NCBI RefSeq assembly: GCF_007565055.1
Contig: NC_044563.1
Span: 99,285,489 to 99,349,488, forward strand
DNA length: 64,000 nt
Reading direction: 5' to 3'
DNA from: Rhinopithecus roxellana
Taxonomy: Eukaryota > Chordata > Mammalia > Primates > Cercopithecidae
Below, piece after piece: positions 11,501 through 24,842 of the stretch; position 1 is the first letter of the stretch, and every line of letters starts with the position of its first letter. Both the position numbers and the translations under genes were made by a program. Below the pieces are notes generated by a model. The model worked only from the letters and a program-made list of their open reading frames with translations, did not search any database and was not told the origin of the DNA.

Positions 11501-12398
11501 AGGCAATACCATTCAGGACATAGGCATGGGCAAAAACTTCATTGCCAAAAGCAATGGCAACAAAAGTCAAAATTGACTAATGGGATCTAATTAAACTAAA
11601 GATCTTCTGCACAGTGAAAGAAACTTTCATCATAGTGAACAGCCAACCTACAGAATGGGAGAAAATTTTTGCAATCTATCCATCTGACAAAGGGCTAGTA
11701 TCCAGAATCTACAAAGAACTTAAACAAATTGACAAAAAAAAAAAAAAAACATCAAAAAGTGGGCAAAGGATGTGAGCAGGTACTTCTCCAAAAGAAGACA
11801 TTTATGCAGCCAACAATCGTATGAAAAAAAAAGCTCATCATAACTCATCATTAGGGAAATATAAATCAAAACCACAATGAGATACCATCTCACGCCAGTT
11901 AGAATGGTGATCATTAAAAAGTCAGGAAACAACAGATGCTGGAGAGGATGTGGAGAAATAGAAATGGTTTTACACTGTTGGTGAGAGTTTACACTCCCAC
12001 CACAATTAGTTCAATTGGTTCAACCATTGTGGAAGACAGTGTGACGATTCCTCAAGGATACAGAATCAGAAATATCATTAAATCCAGCAATCCCATTACT
12101 GGGTATATATCCAGAGGATTATAAATCATTGTACTATAAAGACACATACACACATATGTTTACTGCAGCACTATTCACAATAGCAAAGACTTGGAACCAA
12201 CCCAAATGGCCATCAGTGATAGCCTGGATAAAGAAAATGTGGCACATATATGCCATGGAATACTATGCAGCCATAAAAAAGAATGAGTTCACGTCCTTTG
12301 CAGGGACATTGATGCAGCTGGAAACCATCATTCTCAGCAAACTAACACACGAACAGAAAACCAAACACCACTTGTTCTCACTCATAAGTGGGAGTTGA
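8584..12398 (+). pseudogene. L1 ORF2 pseudogene
   Basis: Starts MTGLNSHITILTLNINGLNA (endonuclease) and shows IQETHL near 8705. Many stops and frame changes follow. The reverse transcriptase active-site block reads FAHD at 10669-10680 where L1 has FADD, so a catalytic aspartate is lost. The C-terminal Cys-rich region and the final IKKNEFTSFAGTLMQLETII stretch remain readable to a stop at 12396-12398. It is dead. Confidence 0.93.
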
Positions 12399-12700
12399 TG
12401 AAGGAGAACACATTGACACAGGGAAGGGAACATCACACACTGGGGCCTGCCAGGGGGTGGGGGCTTAGGGGAGGGATAGCATTAGGATAAATACCTAATG
12501 TAGATGACCGGTTGATGGGTGCAGCAAACCACCATGGCATGTGTATACCTATGTAACAAACCTGCATGTTCTGTGCATGTATCCCAGAACTTGAAGTATA
12601 ATAAAAAAAGAAAATCTAATATAAAATTACACTGCACACCATTTTAATGCCTGCTTCCAAGATGTTTGCATTATAGTTGTATTATTTTAAAAAAATTTTC

Positions 12701-14211
<1,511 letters not shown>

Positions 14212-15098
14212 TTTTTAAATTTTTATTTTACTTTAAGTTCTGGGATGCATGTGCAGAATGTGCAGGTTTGTTACATAGGTATATGTGTGCCATGGTGGTT
14301 TGCTGTGCCTATCAACCTGTCATGTAGGTTTTAAGCCCCACATGCATTAGCTGTTTGTCCTGATGGTCCTGATGCTCCTGCTGCTCTCCCCTCCCCTCAT
14401 TCCCTGACAAGTCCCAGTGTGTGTTGTTTCTTTTCCTGTGTCCATGTGTCCTCATTTTTCAGCTCCCACTTATGAGTGAGAACATGTGGTGTTTGGTTTT
14501 CTATTCCTGTGTTAGTTTGTTGAGGATGATGACTTTCAGTTTCACCCATGTCCTGGCAAAGAACATGAACTCATTCTTTTTTCATGACTACATAATACTT
14601 CATGGTGTATATGTGTCACATTTCCTTTACCCAGTCTATTATTTATGGGCATTTGGGTTGGTGCCACATCTCTGCTAATGTATATAGTGCTGCAATAAAC
14701 ATACACGTGCATGTATCTTTATAGTAGAATGATTTGTATTCCTTTGGGTATATACCCAGTAATGGATGGCTGGGTCAAATGGTATTTCTGTTTCTAGATC
14801 CTTGAGGAATCACCACACTATCTTCCCCAAGGGTCGAGCTAATTTACATTCCCACCAACAGTGTAAAAGTGTTCCTATTTCTCCACAGCTTCACCAGCAT
14901 CTGTTTTTTCTTGACTATTTAGTAACCGCCATTCTGACTGGCATGAGATGGTATCTCATTGTAGTTTTGATTTGCATTTCTCTAATGATCAGTGATGGGT
15001 TGAGCTTTTTTTATATATGTTTGTTGGTCACACAAATGTCTTTTTTTGAGAAGTGTCTGCTCATATCTTTTGCCCACTTTTTGATGGTGATATTTTTC
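14212..15098 (-). mobile_element. L1 3'-end fragment (antisense), 5'-truncated
   Basis: On the minus strand it reads the end of ORF2 and the 3'UTR. On the + strand it begins near 'tttactttaagttctgggat' and ends at 'cccactttttgatggtgat'. The ORF2 remnant is broken. It is a typical 5'-truncated L1 of about 0.9 kb, moderately diverged. Confidence 0.93.
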
Positions 15099-16136
15099 AG
15101 AGTTCTTTTTTAATTCAATTTAGCAAGAACAACACTTCTAAAAACCCTGTAATTGTGCTGTACTGATAAAAATGTTTTCCTTCAGAAAAAGATTTCTGCT
15201 AGTGATCAATTGTATTTACCCTTCATGGTTCTAGGGCTCTCACTAGATGTGTCCTCTTCTAACTCATTTCTCCAAATGCACCATTAATTGCACCTATTGG
15301 CAGAGGCATGCTGTCCTCAGGGCAAGCCTAATGAAGAGCTGTCCACAAGATTTACATGCTCCAAAATAGGTTTTTTAGATGCTTCCTGGTTTTAGTACCA
15401 TGCTCATTCTCATAGTTTCTTTCATGCCTATGATGGGGAAATAAGTCTCTCTGGAACCACACCGGCTCCACTGGGTCATGGGTCTTTTGGTTTCATAGTT
15501 GCTCCCTCATTCTAAATTAATTTCAGTCAAAATAAACTCTAATTTAACAATATCCATTAGAAAAAAAAATGAATCTGGAATTTAAACTTGCTGATACAAT
15601 TAATGCAATTGATAATCTACTATTTGAAAAAGCCTTTAAAATATACCAAAATGAGCATAAAAAATAATGAGTTTCTCATTTGTGGAAAATGAAGTCAGAG
15701 GTTCCACATGAACTCTCTAGCTGAGCACATCTTGGAATTAACGTATGAATACCGCATCCTGCAAATGAGACTAAAATGTAAATAAGAATAACGTATTTAT
15801 TTTGAAAAAAGTATGCAAACAGCCATAACAAATAGATCATTTCACTTGCAGACCTCTTTTCCACTCAAGCAAATGGCTTTTGATTTAGAAAACTGACTTT
15901 CTTTTTTATACTACTGAGAAGCATTAGCTGATGTAATTTTTGATTATGTCTACCTAGGAATATCGAATGGCCTATAATCACAGAATTCATTGTTCTTTGT
16001 TTACTTAACTCAGATATGCTTCTTAAATATTCTTATATCAGTGGATATGTCTTCTACTGTGGATATTTTTGCACAGATTGATTGGTTCCATTTTTCAACT
16101 GAACAGATTTATCTGGTATTTTATTAATTAAATTCG
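15099..16136. other. Intron sequence, nothing recognised
   Basis: AT-rich single-copy-like DNA. I see no gene, RNA gene or clear repeat. Confidence 0.4.
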
Positions 16137-16262
16137 TGGCTGAGTTTAGGTGGCACATACTTGTGATCTCAGCACTTTGAGACATCCTGAGGTGGGAGGA
16201 TCACTTAGGGCCAGGAGATTGAGACCAGTCTGGACAACAGAATAAGGTCTTTTCTCAAAATT
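16137..16262 (+). repeat. Alu-monomer-like (FLAM-type) fragment
   Basis: 'gtggcacatacttgtgatct', 'cagcactttgagacatcctg' and 'gaggtgggaggatcacttag' follow the Alu left monomer with about 20% change, and the match stops after one monomer. This fits a fossil left monomer rather than a dimeric Alu. Confidence 0.7.
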
Positions 16263-16660
16263 AATAGTCTTGGATGTGATTCTTTTGCTTGGAAAGGCAT
16301 TTCAACAAGATGCTTCCCCTAAGTCAATATAAGATCTTCCACTGTCTTTAGTTGCTGTCATGTTCTCTCTGATGCACAATGTTTTCTTTGAAACCAACTT
16401 GTCCCTAAAGTTCTGGAAATAATATCTTTATAAAAAGATGCTTCAAGACTTTTACAATGCTTATTTTGGTATAAATCCTCCATTATTCTTCATCTCTACA
16501 ATATTGCATTTCAAATCAAAATCCTAATTGTATAAAAAAGAAAATTTTTACTTTCTTTCTTATTGCATTTTGTTTCACCAAAAATAATAATACTTTCAAT
16601 TAATACTTATCATTATTTTATATCTCTTACAAGTAACAGGGAATTTAGAATTTCCAAATC

Positions 16661-16688
16661 TTTTTTTTTTTTTTTTTTTTTTTTTTTT
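16661..16688. repeat. Poly-T tract, 28 bases
   Basis: A pure T run followed by 'cactttaaagag'. It could be the A-tail of a minus-strand retroelement whose body is not recognisable. The surrounding 16263-16894 stretch holds nothing else. Confidence 0.9.
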
Positions 16689-16894
16689 CACTTTAAAGAG
16701 AGGGATGAAGGGTGGTGGAAAGGACATAGGCTTGGAAAGGGAGTCTTTAAAGTCTATAGTTATGACCAAGAGGGTATAAATATGCATAGCTTTGGAAGGA
16801 AGACTATTTTATATGTATATTAAAGCTTATACTAATTACATCAAGATTCAAGCAGAATTAATCAATAATGCCAATTCTGATCACACCAGGCAAT

Positions 16895-19690
16895 TTGAAT
16901 TCTCATTCATTTAATAAAAATTTACCAAGCACCTTTTAGGAAGTGTTCTAGGCACATGCAGTATATCAATGAACACCACCAAATAAATAAATCCTTGCCC
17001 TTGTGAAGATTGTGTTCTTATAGGTGAAGACAAACAATAAACAGAGAACATAATAAGCAAGTAAATTATATAGTATCTTAGAAGTTGATGAGTACTATGG
17101 GGGAAAAATAAATTATATGCAGTAAGAGGAATCAGAAGTACTATGATCAGGGTCAGTGTATTAGTCAACTCAGGCTGCTATAACAAAATTCCATGGACTG
17201 AGTGTATTAAACAACAAAAATTTACTTTATTACAGTTCTAGAGGTTGGGAGTTCCAACATCAAGTTGCTTTCTCACTGTGTTCTCACATGGATGACACAC
17301 ACACACACAAAGTGAGAGAGAGCTCTCATGTCTCATCCTATAAGGACACTAAGATCACAGCCCCACTCTTACCACACCATTTAACCTTAATTATTTCCTT
17401 AGAAGCTCTATCACCAAACAACAGCCACATTAGGGGTTAGGACTTTAATATATGAATTTTGAGAGGACACATTTAGTCCATTGCAGGAAGCTTGCAATTT
17501 GAAATAGAGTGGTCGGGGTATGCCTTACTGAGAAGGTATATTTTTGTACATTTTATAGGAGGTATGAACTTAGCTATCCCAATATCTAGGGGAAGGCAGC
17601 CCAGGTATAAGGAGCAACTAGAGCAAAAGTATTAGGAGCATGATACGCAAGAGCATTAGAAGATCAGTGAGGCAGGAGCAGAATGAGTTTTAGGGAGAAA
17701 GGTAGATGAATTTTGAGAGATATTGTGGTGGAGAGATGATGATGCTTCAATGTGACAGAAGCTTGGTGATACAGGTCACTGATGCTTTTATGACAGAGGT
17801 CATAAAAATGGTCAGAATTTGAAACTACTTGGAAGCTAAAACCCACAGCATTTGTGACAAACTGGATGTAAACAGTATGAGAGAAAAAGAATTCAAGGAA
17901 AACTATAAGATTTTTGACCTAACCAACTTAAGGATGGAGTTATCATTAGGTGACAAGGAGAAGCCTGAGAAACCTTCATAATTGGAACAGATTGGGTAGC
18001 AGTGAGATAAAGAATTCAATTTAAGACATATTAAGTTTGATGTATCTGTTAGACATCCAAATGAGATTTCAGGTAGGCATCTGGGTATACAAGTATGGTG
18101 TTTAAGTGAGAGGTTTAGCATAAAGTTACAAATCAGAAAATTATTGTCATATAATATTTTAAAATATGAGACTTTATGTCACCTCCAAGAAAGTAAGTAT
18201 AAAATAAAGAAGAAACAGTATGAAAATAATGCCCTGGAGCACTGTAACAGTAAGAGTTGTGGAGAAGACAGCCATCCAAAGGAGGCAGAATAAAAGCAAT
18301 CATTGAGGTAAAAGGAAAACCAAAATAATGTCATTCCATGGAAAACAAAGGAATAAAGCCTATCGAAGAAAAAGGCCTAATGAGCTGTGTCAGATGCTAC
18401 CAAGATGTCAAGTAAAATGAAGACTGAGAATTGATCATTAGTTCTAGCTATATGGAGGTCATCGGTAACCTTGACAATAGCAGTTTTGATGTGATGGTAG
18501 GCCATCAGCATCAAAGTCTGACAAGAATGAGTTCCAGAGACAATAGGAGAAAAATTAATATAGACAACTCTTCCAAGAAATTTTTCTGCCAAGATAAGTG
18601 GAGATATCAACATAGTTTGAAGTCACAGATGCCATAATTTTCTAATGGATTGGAGTGGGAAAGGGGAGAAAGAAAGGAGTCCAGGATGGCCTGAAGATTT
18701 GGCATACAACATCTGTAAGAAAGCAATTGTCATTCCCTGGATAAGAATACTGCAGAAATCTATTCAAATAGTAATGTCTATTAATAATATGCCATTGAAC
18801 ATATGAGTCTGAAATCTATGGAAGAGGTTCATTAAAAATATTAGAGTTATCAGCATAGAGGGTATCTAAAACCATGAGGCTGGATAAATCACCACGGAGT
18901 AAGAAAATGGAAAAACGTAGAGCCAAGTTGCATCAGGAAGACAAAAAGAAATCAGCAATGGAGACTGAGAAGGCATAATCAGGTGGGAGAGAACCAGAAG
19001 TTAAGTTTTGAAAAGTATTTCAAAGGATGATCAACTGTGTCAAAGGATGATGATAGTTCAAGTAAGATAAGTAACAGAGATCTGGCCTTAAGGTTTCAGT
19101 AACAGAGACCATTCATTGGTAATCTTGACAGAAACCAGTATGATGGAAAACTGGAGGTAAGAGTCTGACTGGGATGGGTTCAAAAGAGAATGGAAGAAAA
19201 ATAATTGCAGACAGTAAGTAATAGCACAAACAACTCTCAAAAGAATCAGAGAAACTGAGTGAAGGCTGGAAGGAGAGGAAATATTAAGAGACCTTAGTTT
19301 TGTTTTTCAGAGAAAAACATCCGCATGCTTGTATGCTGATGGGAAACATCCATTAGAGATGTGGGAGAGAGAGGACAAAAGGGCTAGTTCTTTTTCTACA
19401 TGATATCTTAAGAGGTCCACCCCTTAATAAGGATAACATTTCTTAGTTTCTATTGGAGTAAAAAGTTGTAGATATGCCCAGAGAGGAGATTAAGTATATA
19501 GGGGATTTTGCTAATGACAGATCATAAATTCCAAGGGTCACAGTGGAAGAACTTCAAGAATGAGGAAGAGATATGAGCTGGGCAGAAAAGAAAATTGGCA
19601 GAATTTTCTGGAGATTAGAATAAAAGGGATGAGCACGGTCCAGATGTCTGGAGTTACTTGAGATGACTTACATAAGTATAAGTAAATTAA
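16895..19690 (+). repeat. Ancient purine-rich repeat, copy 1 (interrupted, partly doubled)
   Basis: It opens with 'ttcatttaataaaaatttaccaag' type sequence, then 'gacaaacaataaacagagaa' (16905-17156), is split by an MLT1 LTR, and resumes at about 17490 as long GA-rich text. Landmarks: 'ttagacatccaaatgagatt' at about 18050, 'gaagactgagaattgatcat' at about 18418, 'ggtcatcggtaaccttgac' at about 18457. A second, overlapping run of the same order follows from about 18605 ('ggagtccaggatggcc', then 'gatcaactgtgtcaaaggat' at about 19028, 'tgtatgctgatgggaaac' at about 19330). I recognise the text as a widespread mammalian repeat but cannot name the family. Related copies lie at 58275 and 60640. Confidence 0.7.
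17157..17489 (-). mobile_element. MLT1-like MaLR solo LTR (antisense)
   Basis: The + strand starts TGTATTAGTCAACTCAGGCT and ends near 'acatttagtccattgca', the reverse complement of an MLT1-type LTR of the ERVL-MaLR group. Internal landmarks are 'acagttctagaggttgggag', a 'gagagagagctctc' block and 'aaccttaattatttcctta'. No internal retroviral region accompanies it, so it is a solo LTR. It sits inside the ancient repeat and so is younger than it. A short CA run lies at 17297-17310. Confidence 0.85.
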
Positions 19691-20925
19691 ACAGTGGTGT
19701 TAAGTCCTGGCGCTCCCAACGCAAATATTGGTGATACAGTGTAGGCTCTGGGCTACAGAAGGCTGAGCATTATCTGGAAATCTCTTCTTCTCTTTTGTAT
19801 GTTTGTCAAGCATAGCTTGACATTTCATCAAGCTGTGGTCTGATAGTGGCCTTTCCCTCACCCACCTCTTAGACTCCAAGCGTACTGCTCAGTTGCCAGT
19901 GCAGCAAGAGGGGACAGACTTTTTTTTTGTTTTTCCACGTCTTCCTGTCACTGCTTTAAGAAAACACATCAGCTCTGCAGTGCTGTGAGATTTGTCGGGC
20001 AGCTCACGCTGCCTATGCTCTGAGCATTCACCTTTCACAGAGCTACTTGTTTGGTAACATTCTTTTGGTACCTTTCAGAAGAGATTTTCATGGAAAATTC
20101 AAGGCGATTTCATTCCAGCTTGCTGTGGTAAAACAGAATTGAGTCCTCAAATCAAGATCCCAAACTCCCATCCTGGCTCTACTGCCATGCCTACAAAGAA
20201 ATCCAAGACTGACATAAATCCAGAGGATCTTTGCATGCTGCAAGGGAGATTCTCCACATACTGCCTTTTCACTTCTGTAACAAATGTTTAGAAACACTTC
20301 CTAGACAGCAGAGATGAGTGAACAAGAAAAGCAGTCAAAAATGAAGCACGTATGCCATGTATAAATACTTCACCAATGGTAACTATACTGACAAACAATG
20401 TTATGCCCTGACAAAAATTTAAATGTAGTACAAAAGTCACTCTACGAAGAATTCAGTGTTTCTACTCAGATATCACAAACTGTGTTTTTAAATTAAAGAG
20501 ATATATTGTTAATTTGCTGCTTGGAATTACCAAGTGACTAAACATGTTTGCCAGAAGTGGAAGAGCAAACTGCTCAAGAAATTTCCTAGAAATTGAAAGA
20601 AAACTGTTTATAGTTCTAATTGGCCCCTTATCTGGGGCTGAGGGATTGATGAAATAATTATTAGTGTACATAACGGCAAGTTTTGTGTAAAGATAAAATG
20701 AAAGAGCTTTAATTAACTCCAACAAACTTTGACATATGCAAGTGCTTACTCCCTGAAGATTGATTTTCATTTTACTAATGACACTGGAGGTGACACCATG
20801 ACCACGTGTTGTGAGGAAATATGCTTTAGCCTGCTGATTCTGTCAGTAGCATTAATATTCTTGATTGCCATTTGTAGCATTTTTCCAGTCCTCCTAATGA
20901 CATAAAATTTCTTTCCCTTCTATAG
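19691..20925. other. Intron sequence upstream of second exon, no gene
   Basis: Mostly single-copy-like. 19740-20100 is less AT-rich than its surroundings, without a recognised repeat. The last part ends in the polypyrimidine stretch and tatag acceptor of the exon at 20926. Confidence 0.45.
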
Positions 20926-21075
20926 TCCCAGAAATCATAACAGGGGACATGGAGTCAGCCATGGCTGTGGACCTAAACCCCTGGGTGGAATATGAATTTC
21001 GAGTGGTGGCCACCAACCCTATTGGGACAGGAGATCCAAGCACCCCATCTCGAATGATCCGCACAAATGAAGCAG
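20926..21075 (+). CDS. CNTN5: CNTN5 exon: FNIII domain 1, second half
   Basis: This 150-nt exon (phase 1 to 1) completes FNIII 1. It encodes [20 protein letters not shown], then [20 protein letters not shown] and [10 protein letters not shown]. The YEFRVVATN block is the typical FNIII F strand with its core Tyr, and NPIGTG is the F-G turn. The [11 protein letters not shown] stretch is shared by contactins; [14 protein letters not shown] is what points to CNTN5. The acceptor is tatag/TC and the donor GCAG/gtaaac. Both borders keep phase 1, so skipping this exon alone would keep the reading frame but halve the domain. Confidence 0.95.
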
Positions 21076-22369
21076 GTAAACATTTGGATTAGTCAGATTG
21101 GATTTGATATGCTTCTAATCGTCTTGAAAGTGAGGTGAATTCGCCATGATTGCTCCATTGCTTGCCTTAGCATAATTTGTCCTGATTCATTTACCTAAAC
21201 ATCATAAAATTATTTTCTTTAAAATAATTATTTCATTTTATTTGTTCTCAGAACATTTTCTCCTTGTTTCCACAAATACAACCATCTAAACGCTTAAATT
21301 TTCTCCCAATCCTTGCACTGATCTTCAGGTTATCATGAAACTGAAGCAGTTCATTTATTCTTCTAATAATATACTCATTCAATATAGCATACCCTTAAGA
21401 TTCAGAATAAATCTGCTCCCCTTATTTTTCTCCAGTGATACTTTACTTGAATTACAGTGCACTTCCTTAGAACTCTTTTATGTTACCCTTCACCACTAAA
21501 CCCATGTAAATTACACTTTGCAAAAAGTAAACATAGTCCTTCCTTGACCTACTGCCTTCTTGAAGTTTATATGTAAAATAAACACCAATCTACTCGACTT
21601 TGAAAACATTACATTATTCTCATCTTTTAGAAAAAGCACATCTGATAAAATGTTTCTAATGACTGAGGAATTAACAGCTCTATTTGAATTTTAAGATATC
21701 TTGCCTATCACATGGAAGGAGCAAAAAAATAAAGAAATAAGGAATACAGAAATTTTCTGAGTAGATTTTTTTATGATGTTGGATAAAGTCTTATTGAGGT
21801 CTATCTTTTATGTCTCCCTAATATTGTATATTTAGAAAGTGTCTGGTTACACATTTACTTAGGGGAACACAAACATTAATAGTGTTGATAAGAACAATAT
21901 GAAAACAATAGAAAGAGGAGGATCAGGGATAGGTACAGGGAGGAAAAAACAACAAATGTTAATGTTTTATGCCCAATGATAATACATGAGTCTCAAATAA
22001 AAGTGCACTGAAAATGAAGATTTGTCACACATGTTCAGTGCCCTACACTGAAACCTAGAACAGTGTTTGGTACTGGTACTCAACATGTCATATTTGTAAA
22101 GGGAACAATTTTTTCCTTTATAGCCCCCTACGCACTCCAGTACGCAGGTCAGATAGGCATGTACATACAAGACGAAGAATTAACTGTGTCCATTGTGTGT
22201 TATAGTTATAGAACTGAATCAAAAATATGACTTTTGACCTCTAACAAATTGAACAAAGCTTATAATCATTAAAATAAACTATCAAAACAGTTGGCTTTTT
22301 CTCTAAAACATATTATGGCTCTCTAGGAAGGAAGGAGAATCGAGGAAGGGAGGGAGGGAAAAGAAAGAA
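21076..22369. other. Intron sequence, no gene; GA-rich tract at end
   Basis: AT-rich single-copy-like DNA. 22326-22372 is a purine-rich low-complexity stretch (GGAA/GGGA units) directly before the L1 at 22370. Nothing else recognised. Confidence 0.45.
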
Positions 22370-24842
22370 AACAAATCCCAAGATGGCCCACTAGACTCAG
22401 ATAAATGGAACAGCTCCTACTGAGGGACCCAGAGGACCGGAGTGCTCCTAACAGATCTTCACAGGGAAGGCACTGAGAGTGGACAGAGGGAAGACAGAGA
22501 GACTGGGCTGATTGGGGGAGAAAGTTGGGAACCCTATGTGGGGCTACAGCACACTCGGACTTATTTCTAGCCCCCAACAGCTCTGGGGGAATTGGTGAGT
22601 TGAACTGGCAAGAAGCAACCCACTCTTGCCACAGACCTCTGGAACCCCAGCAGAAGGAGACCCCCTAGACCACCACGGACTCTGGCAGGGAGAGCTGCAT
22701 AGAGAAGTGGTAGGAGCTGCAAGCCAGCTGATATGGAGCACAGAGGGTTTGGTGCAAAAGCATCTGTAGTGGAGCATGGTCAGGGACGACCATCCCCCTA
22801 GGTCTGATTTGCTCCATAGGAGACTTTAGTCCTAGGGAAACTTTCTCTCTGTCCTGAACTCTGTAAGGCAATTTTGCCCATCAGATGGGGCCAGTCCGAC
22901 CTGAGCAACACCTTAGTCTGCTGGCCTCTCCGAGGGCCTCAGTATGGCCACACCTGCATGTACAGAACCCTCGGGAGCCTTGGGAGGCCTCATCATAGCT
23001 TCTGCTCTGGCGGACCCTGACTGCAAGGCAGAGAGCTCAAGCGGGGTGGCTCCTATGGCCACTCACCAGCCTGCACAGTCTTTCCTCACCCTGCAGCCGC
23101 AGCGTCCCCCATATTCCTCCGTGGGGCAACTCCCACATGAGTTTGCTGGGCGTGTCTGCTTAGGAGTAGGGGTGGGGATTTGGGTTTGCTTTCCTTGCCC
23201 TGATAGCACCTGGTAGTGCAGTCTGCTACCCCTTCCCCTGCCAACCACCATTGCAGACAGAGTTTTGGTGGGTACAGAGTCAGCAAGCCCCACCCCAACA
23301 AGTACCCCACACTTACGTTCAGAATGTACAGAGAACAGCAGATCCTCCCCCACCCTGAGTGACCCCTCCGGCTTGCAGAGCAGAGAAGACACGCAGACCT
23401 GCGCATGCCAGTGCCCCGCCCCCAGCCAACACCACCTCCAGTGCAAGGAGGTACACGGTTGTCATCAGGCACACCCCCCACCACCACCACCCTCACCCCA
23501 GGCCCAAGCCCCACTACATTGCCTCCGCCACTGTGGTAAAAGTCCCCAGGGAGACAGGCACCCAGGAACCCACTAGCACTCATAGATAGAAAGATTCAGT
23601 ATCGTTAAAATGAACATACTACCCAAAGCAATTTATAGAGTTCATGGTATTTCTATTAAACTACCACTGACATTCTTCACTGAACTACCAAAACTATTTT
23701 AAAGTTCATATGAACCAAAAAAGAGTTCAAATAGCGAAGGCAATTCTAAGCAAAAAAAAAGAAAGCCGGAGGCAACATATTACCCAACTTCAAACTATAC
23801 TACAGGGCTACAGTAACCAAAACAGCATGGTACTGGTACTAAAACAGACATAGATGCAGATGAGTGGAACAGACTAGAGAGTGCAGAAATACGGACTAAC
23901 TCCTACAACCATGTGATCTTCGACAAACCTGACAAAAACAAGCACTGGGGAAAGGATTCCCTATTCAATAAATCATGCTGAGATAACTGGCTAGCCATAT
24001 GCAGAAGATTGAAACTGGACCACTTCCTTTCACCATATACAAAAATTAACTCAAGATGGATTAAAGACTTAAATGTAAGATACAAAACTATCAAAACCCA
24101 AGAAAAAAACCTAGGTAATACCATTCTGGTCATAGGAACAGGCAAAGATTGCATGATGAAGATGACAAAAGCAATTACAACAAAAACAAAAATTGACAAA
24201 TGGGATCTAATTAAATTTAAGAGCTTCTGCACAGCAAAAGAAACGGTCAACAGAGTAAACAGATAACCCACAGAATATGAGAAAATTTTGGCAAACTCTG
24301 TATCTGATAAAGGTCTAATATCCAGCATCTACAAGGAACTTAAATAAATTTACAAGAAAAAACAAACAGCCCCATTAGAAAGTGCACAAAGGACATGAGT
24401 AGACACTTTTCAAAAGAAGACATACATGTGGCCAACAATCATATGAGAAAAAGCTCAACATCACTGATCATCAGAGAAATGCAAAATGCAATGATATTAA
24501 AACCACAAATAAGATACCATCTCACGCCAGTCACAGTGGCTATTACTAAAAAGTCAAAATATAACATGCTGGCAAGGTTGCAGAGAAAAAGGAACACTTA
24601 TACTCTGTTGGTGGGAGTATAAATTAGGTCAACCATTGTGGAAGAAAATGTGACAACTCCTCAAAGACCTAAAAACAGAAATAACATTTGACCCGATACT
24701 CCCATTACTGGGTATATGCTCAAAGGCTTAAATACCTGAGTGATGAAATACCTGTACAGCAAACCCCCATGTCATAAGTTTACCTGTGTAACCTGTTCAC
24801 CTGCACATGTACCCCTGAACTTAAAAGTTTAATTTTAAAAAC
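22370..24842 (+). mobile_element. L1 with large internal deletions (5'UTR joined to late ORF2)
   Basis: 22370-23575 is a GC-rich L1 5'UTR beginning CCCAAGATGGCCCACTAGAC. At about 23575-23590 it passes directly into late ORF2 ('aaagattcagtatcgttaaa', then 'catactacccaaagcaattt'), skipping the end of the 5'UTR, ORF1 and most of ORF2, more than 4 kb. A second jump near 24730 goes from 'ttactgggtatatgctcaaa' to 3'UTR-like 'atacctgagtgatgaaatac', losing the end of ORF2. The 3' end is 'cctgaacttaaaagttt'. The 5'UTR type differs from the L1PA copies and looks like an older primate L1. ORF2 pieces are broken. Confidence 0.88.

Larger units (their letters stand above)
6617..12604 (+). mobile_element. 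Full-length but degenerate L1, with TSD
   Basis: It starts with a canonical L1 5' end (GCAAGATGGCTGAATAGGAA) and ends in the 3' motif AGTATAATAAAAAAA, about 6.0 kb in all. The duplication AAAAAGAAAATCTA flanks it at 6603-6616 and 12605-12618. Order: 5'UTR 6617-7495, ORF1 remnant, ORF2 remnant, 3'UTR from about 12399 with the G-rich tract. Both ORFs carry stops and frameshifts, so it cannot move by itself. It lies sense to CNTN5 in the 14.9-kb intron. The many disabling changes indicate an older primate L1 than the one at the window start. Confidence 0.96.

Noticed and set aside
23000..23580. Possible CpG island or gene promoter
   Set aside because: The GC-rich text is the 5'UTR of an old, deleted L1 with no downstream exon.
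22323..23589. Cluster of overlapping long open frames on both strands in GC-rich DNA (up to 165 codons)
   Set aside because: The interval is an L1 5'UTR; frames are open because of GC content, overlap on both strands and match no protein.
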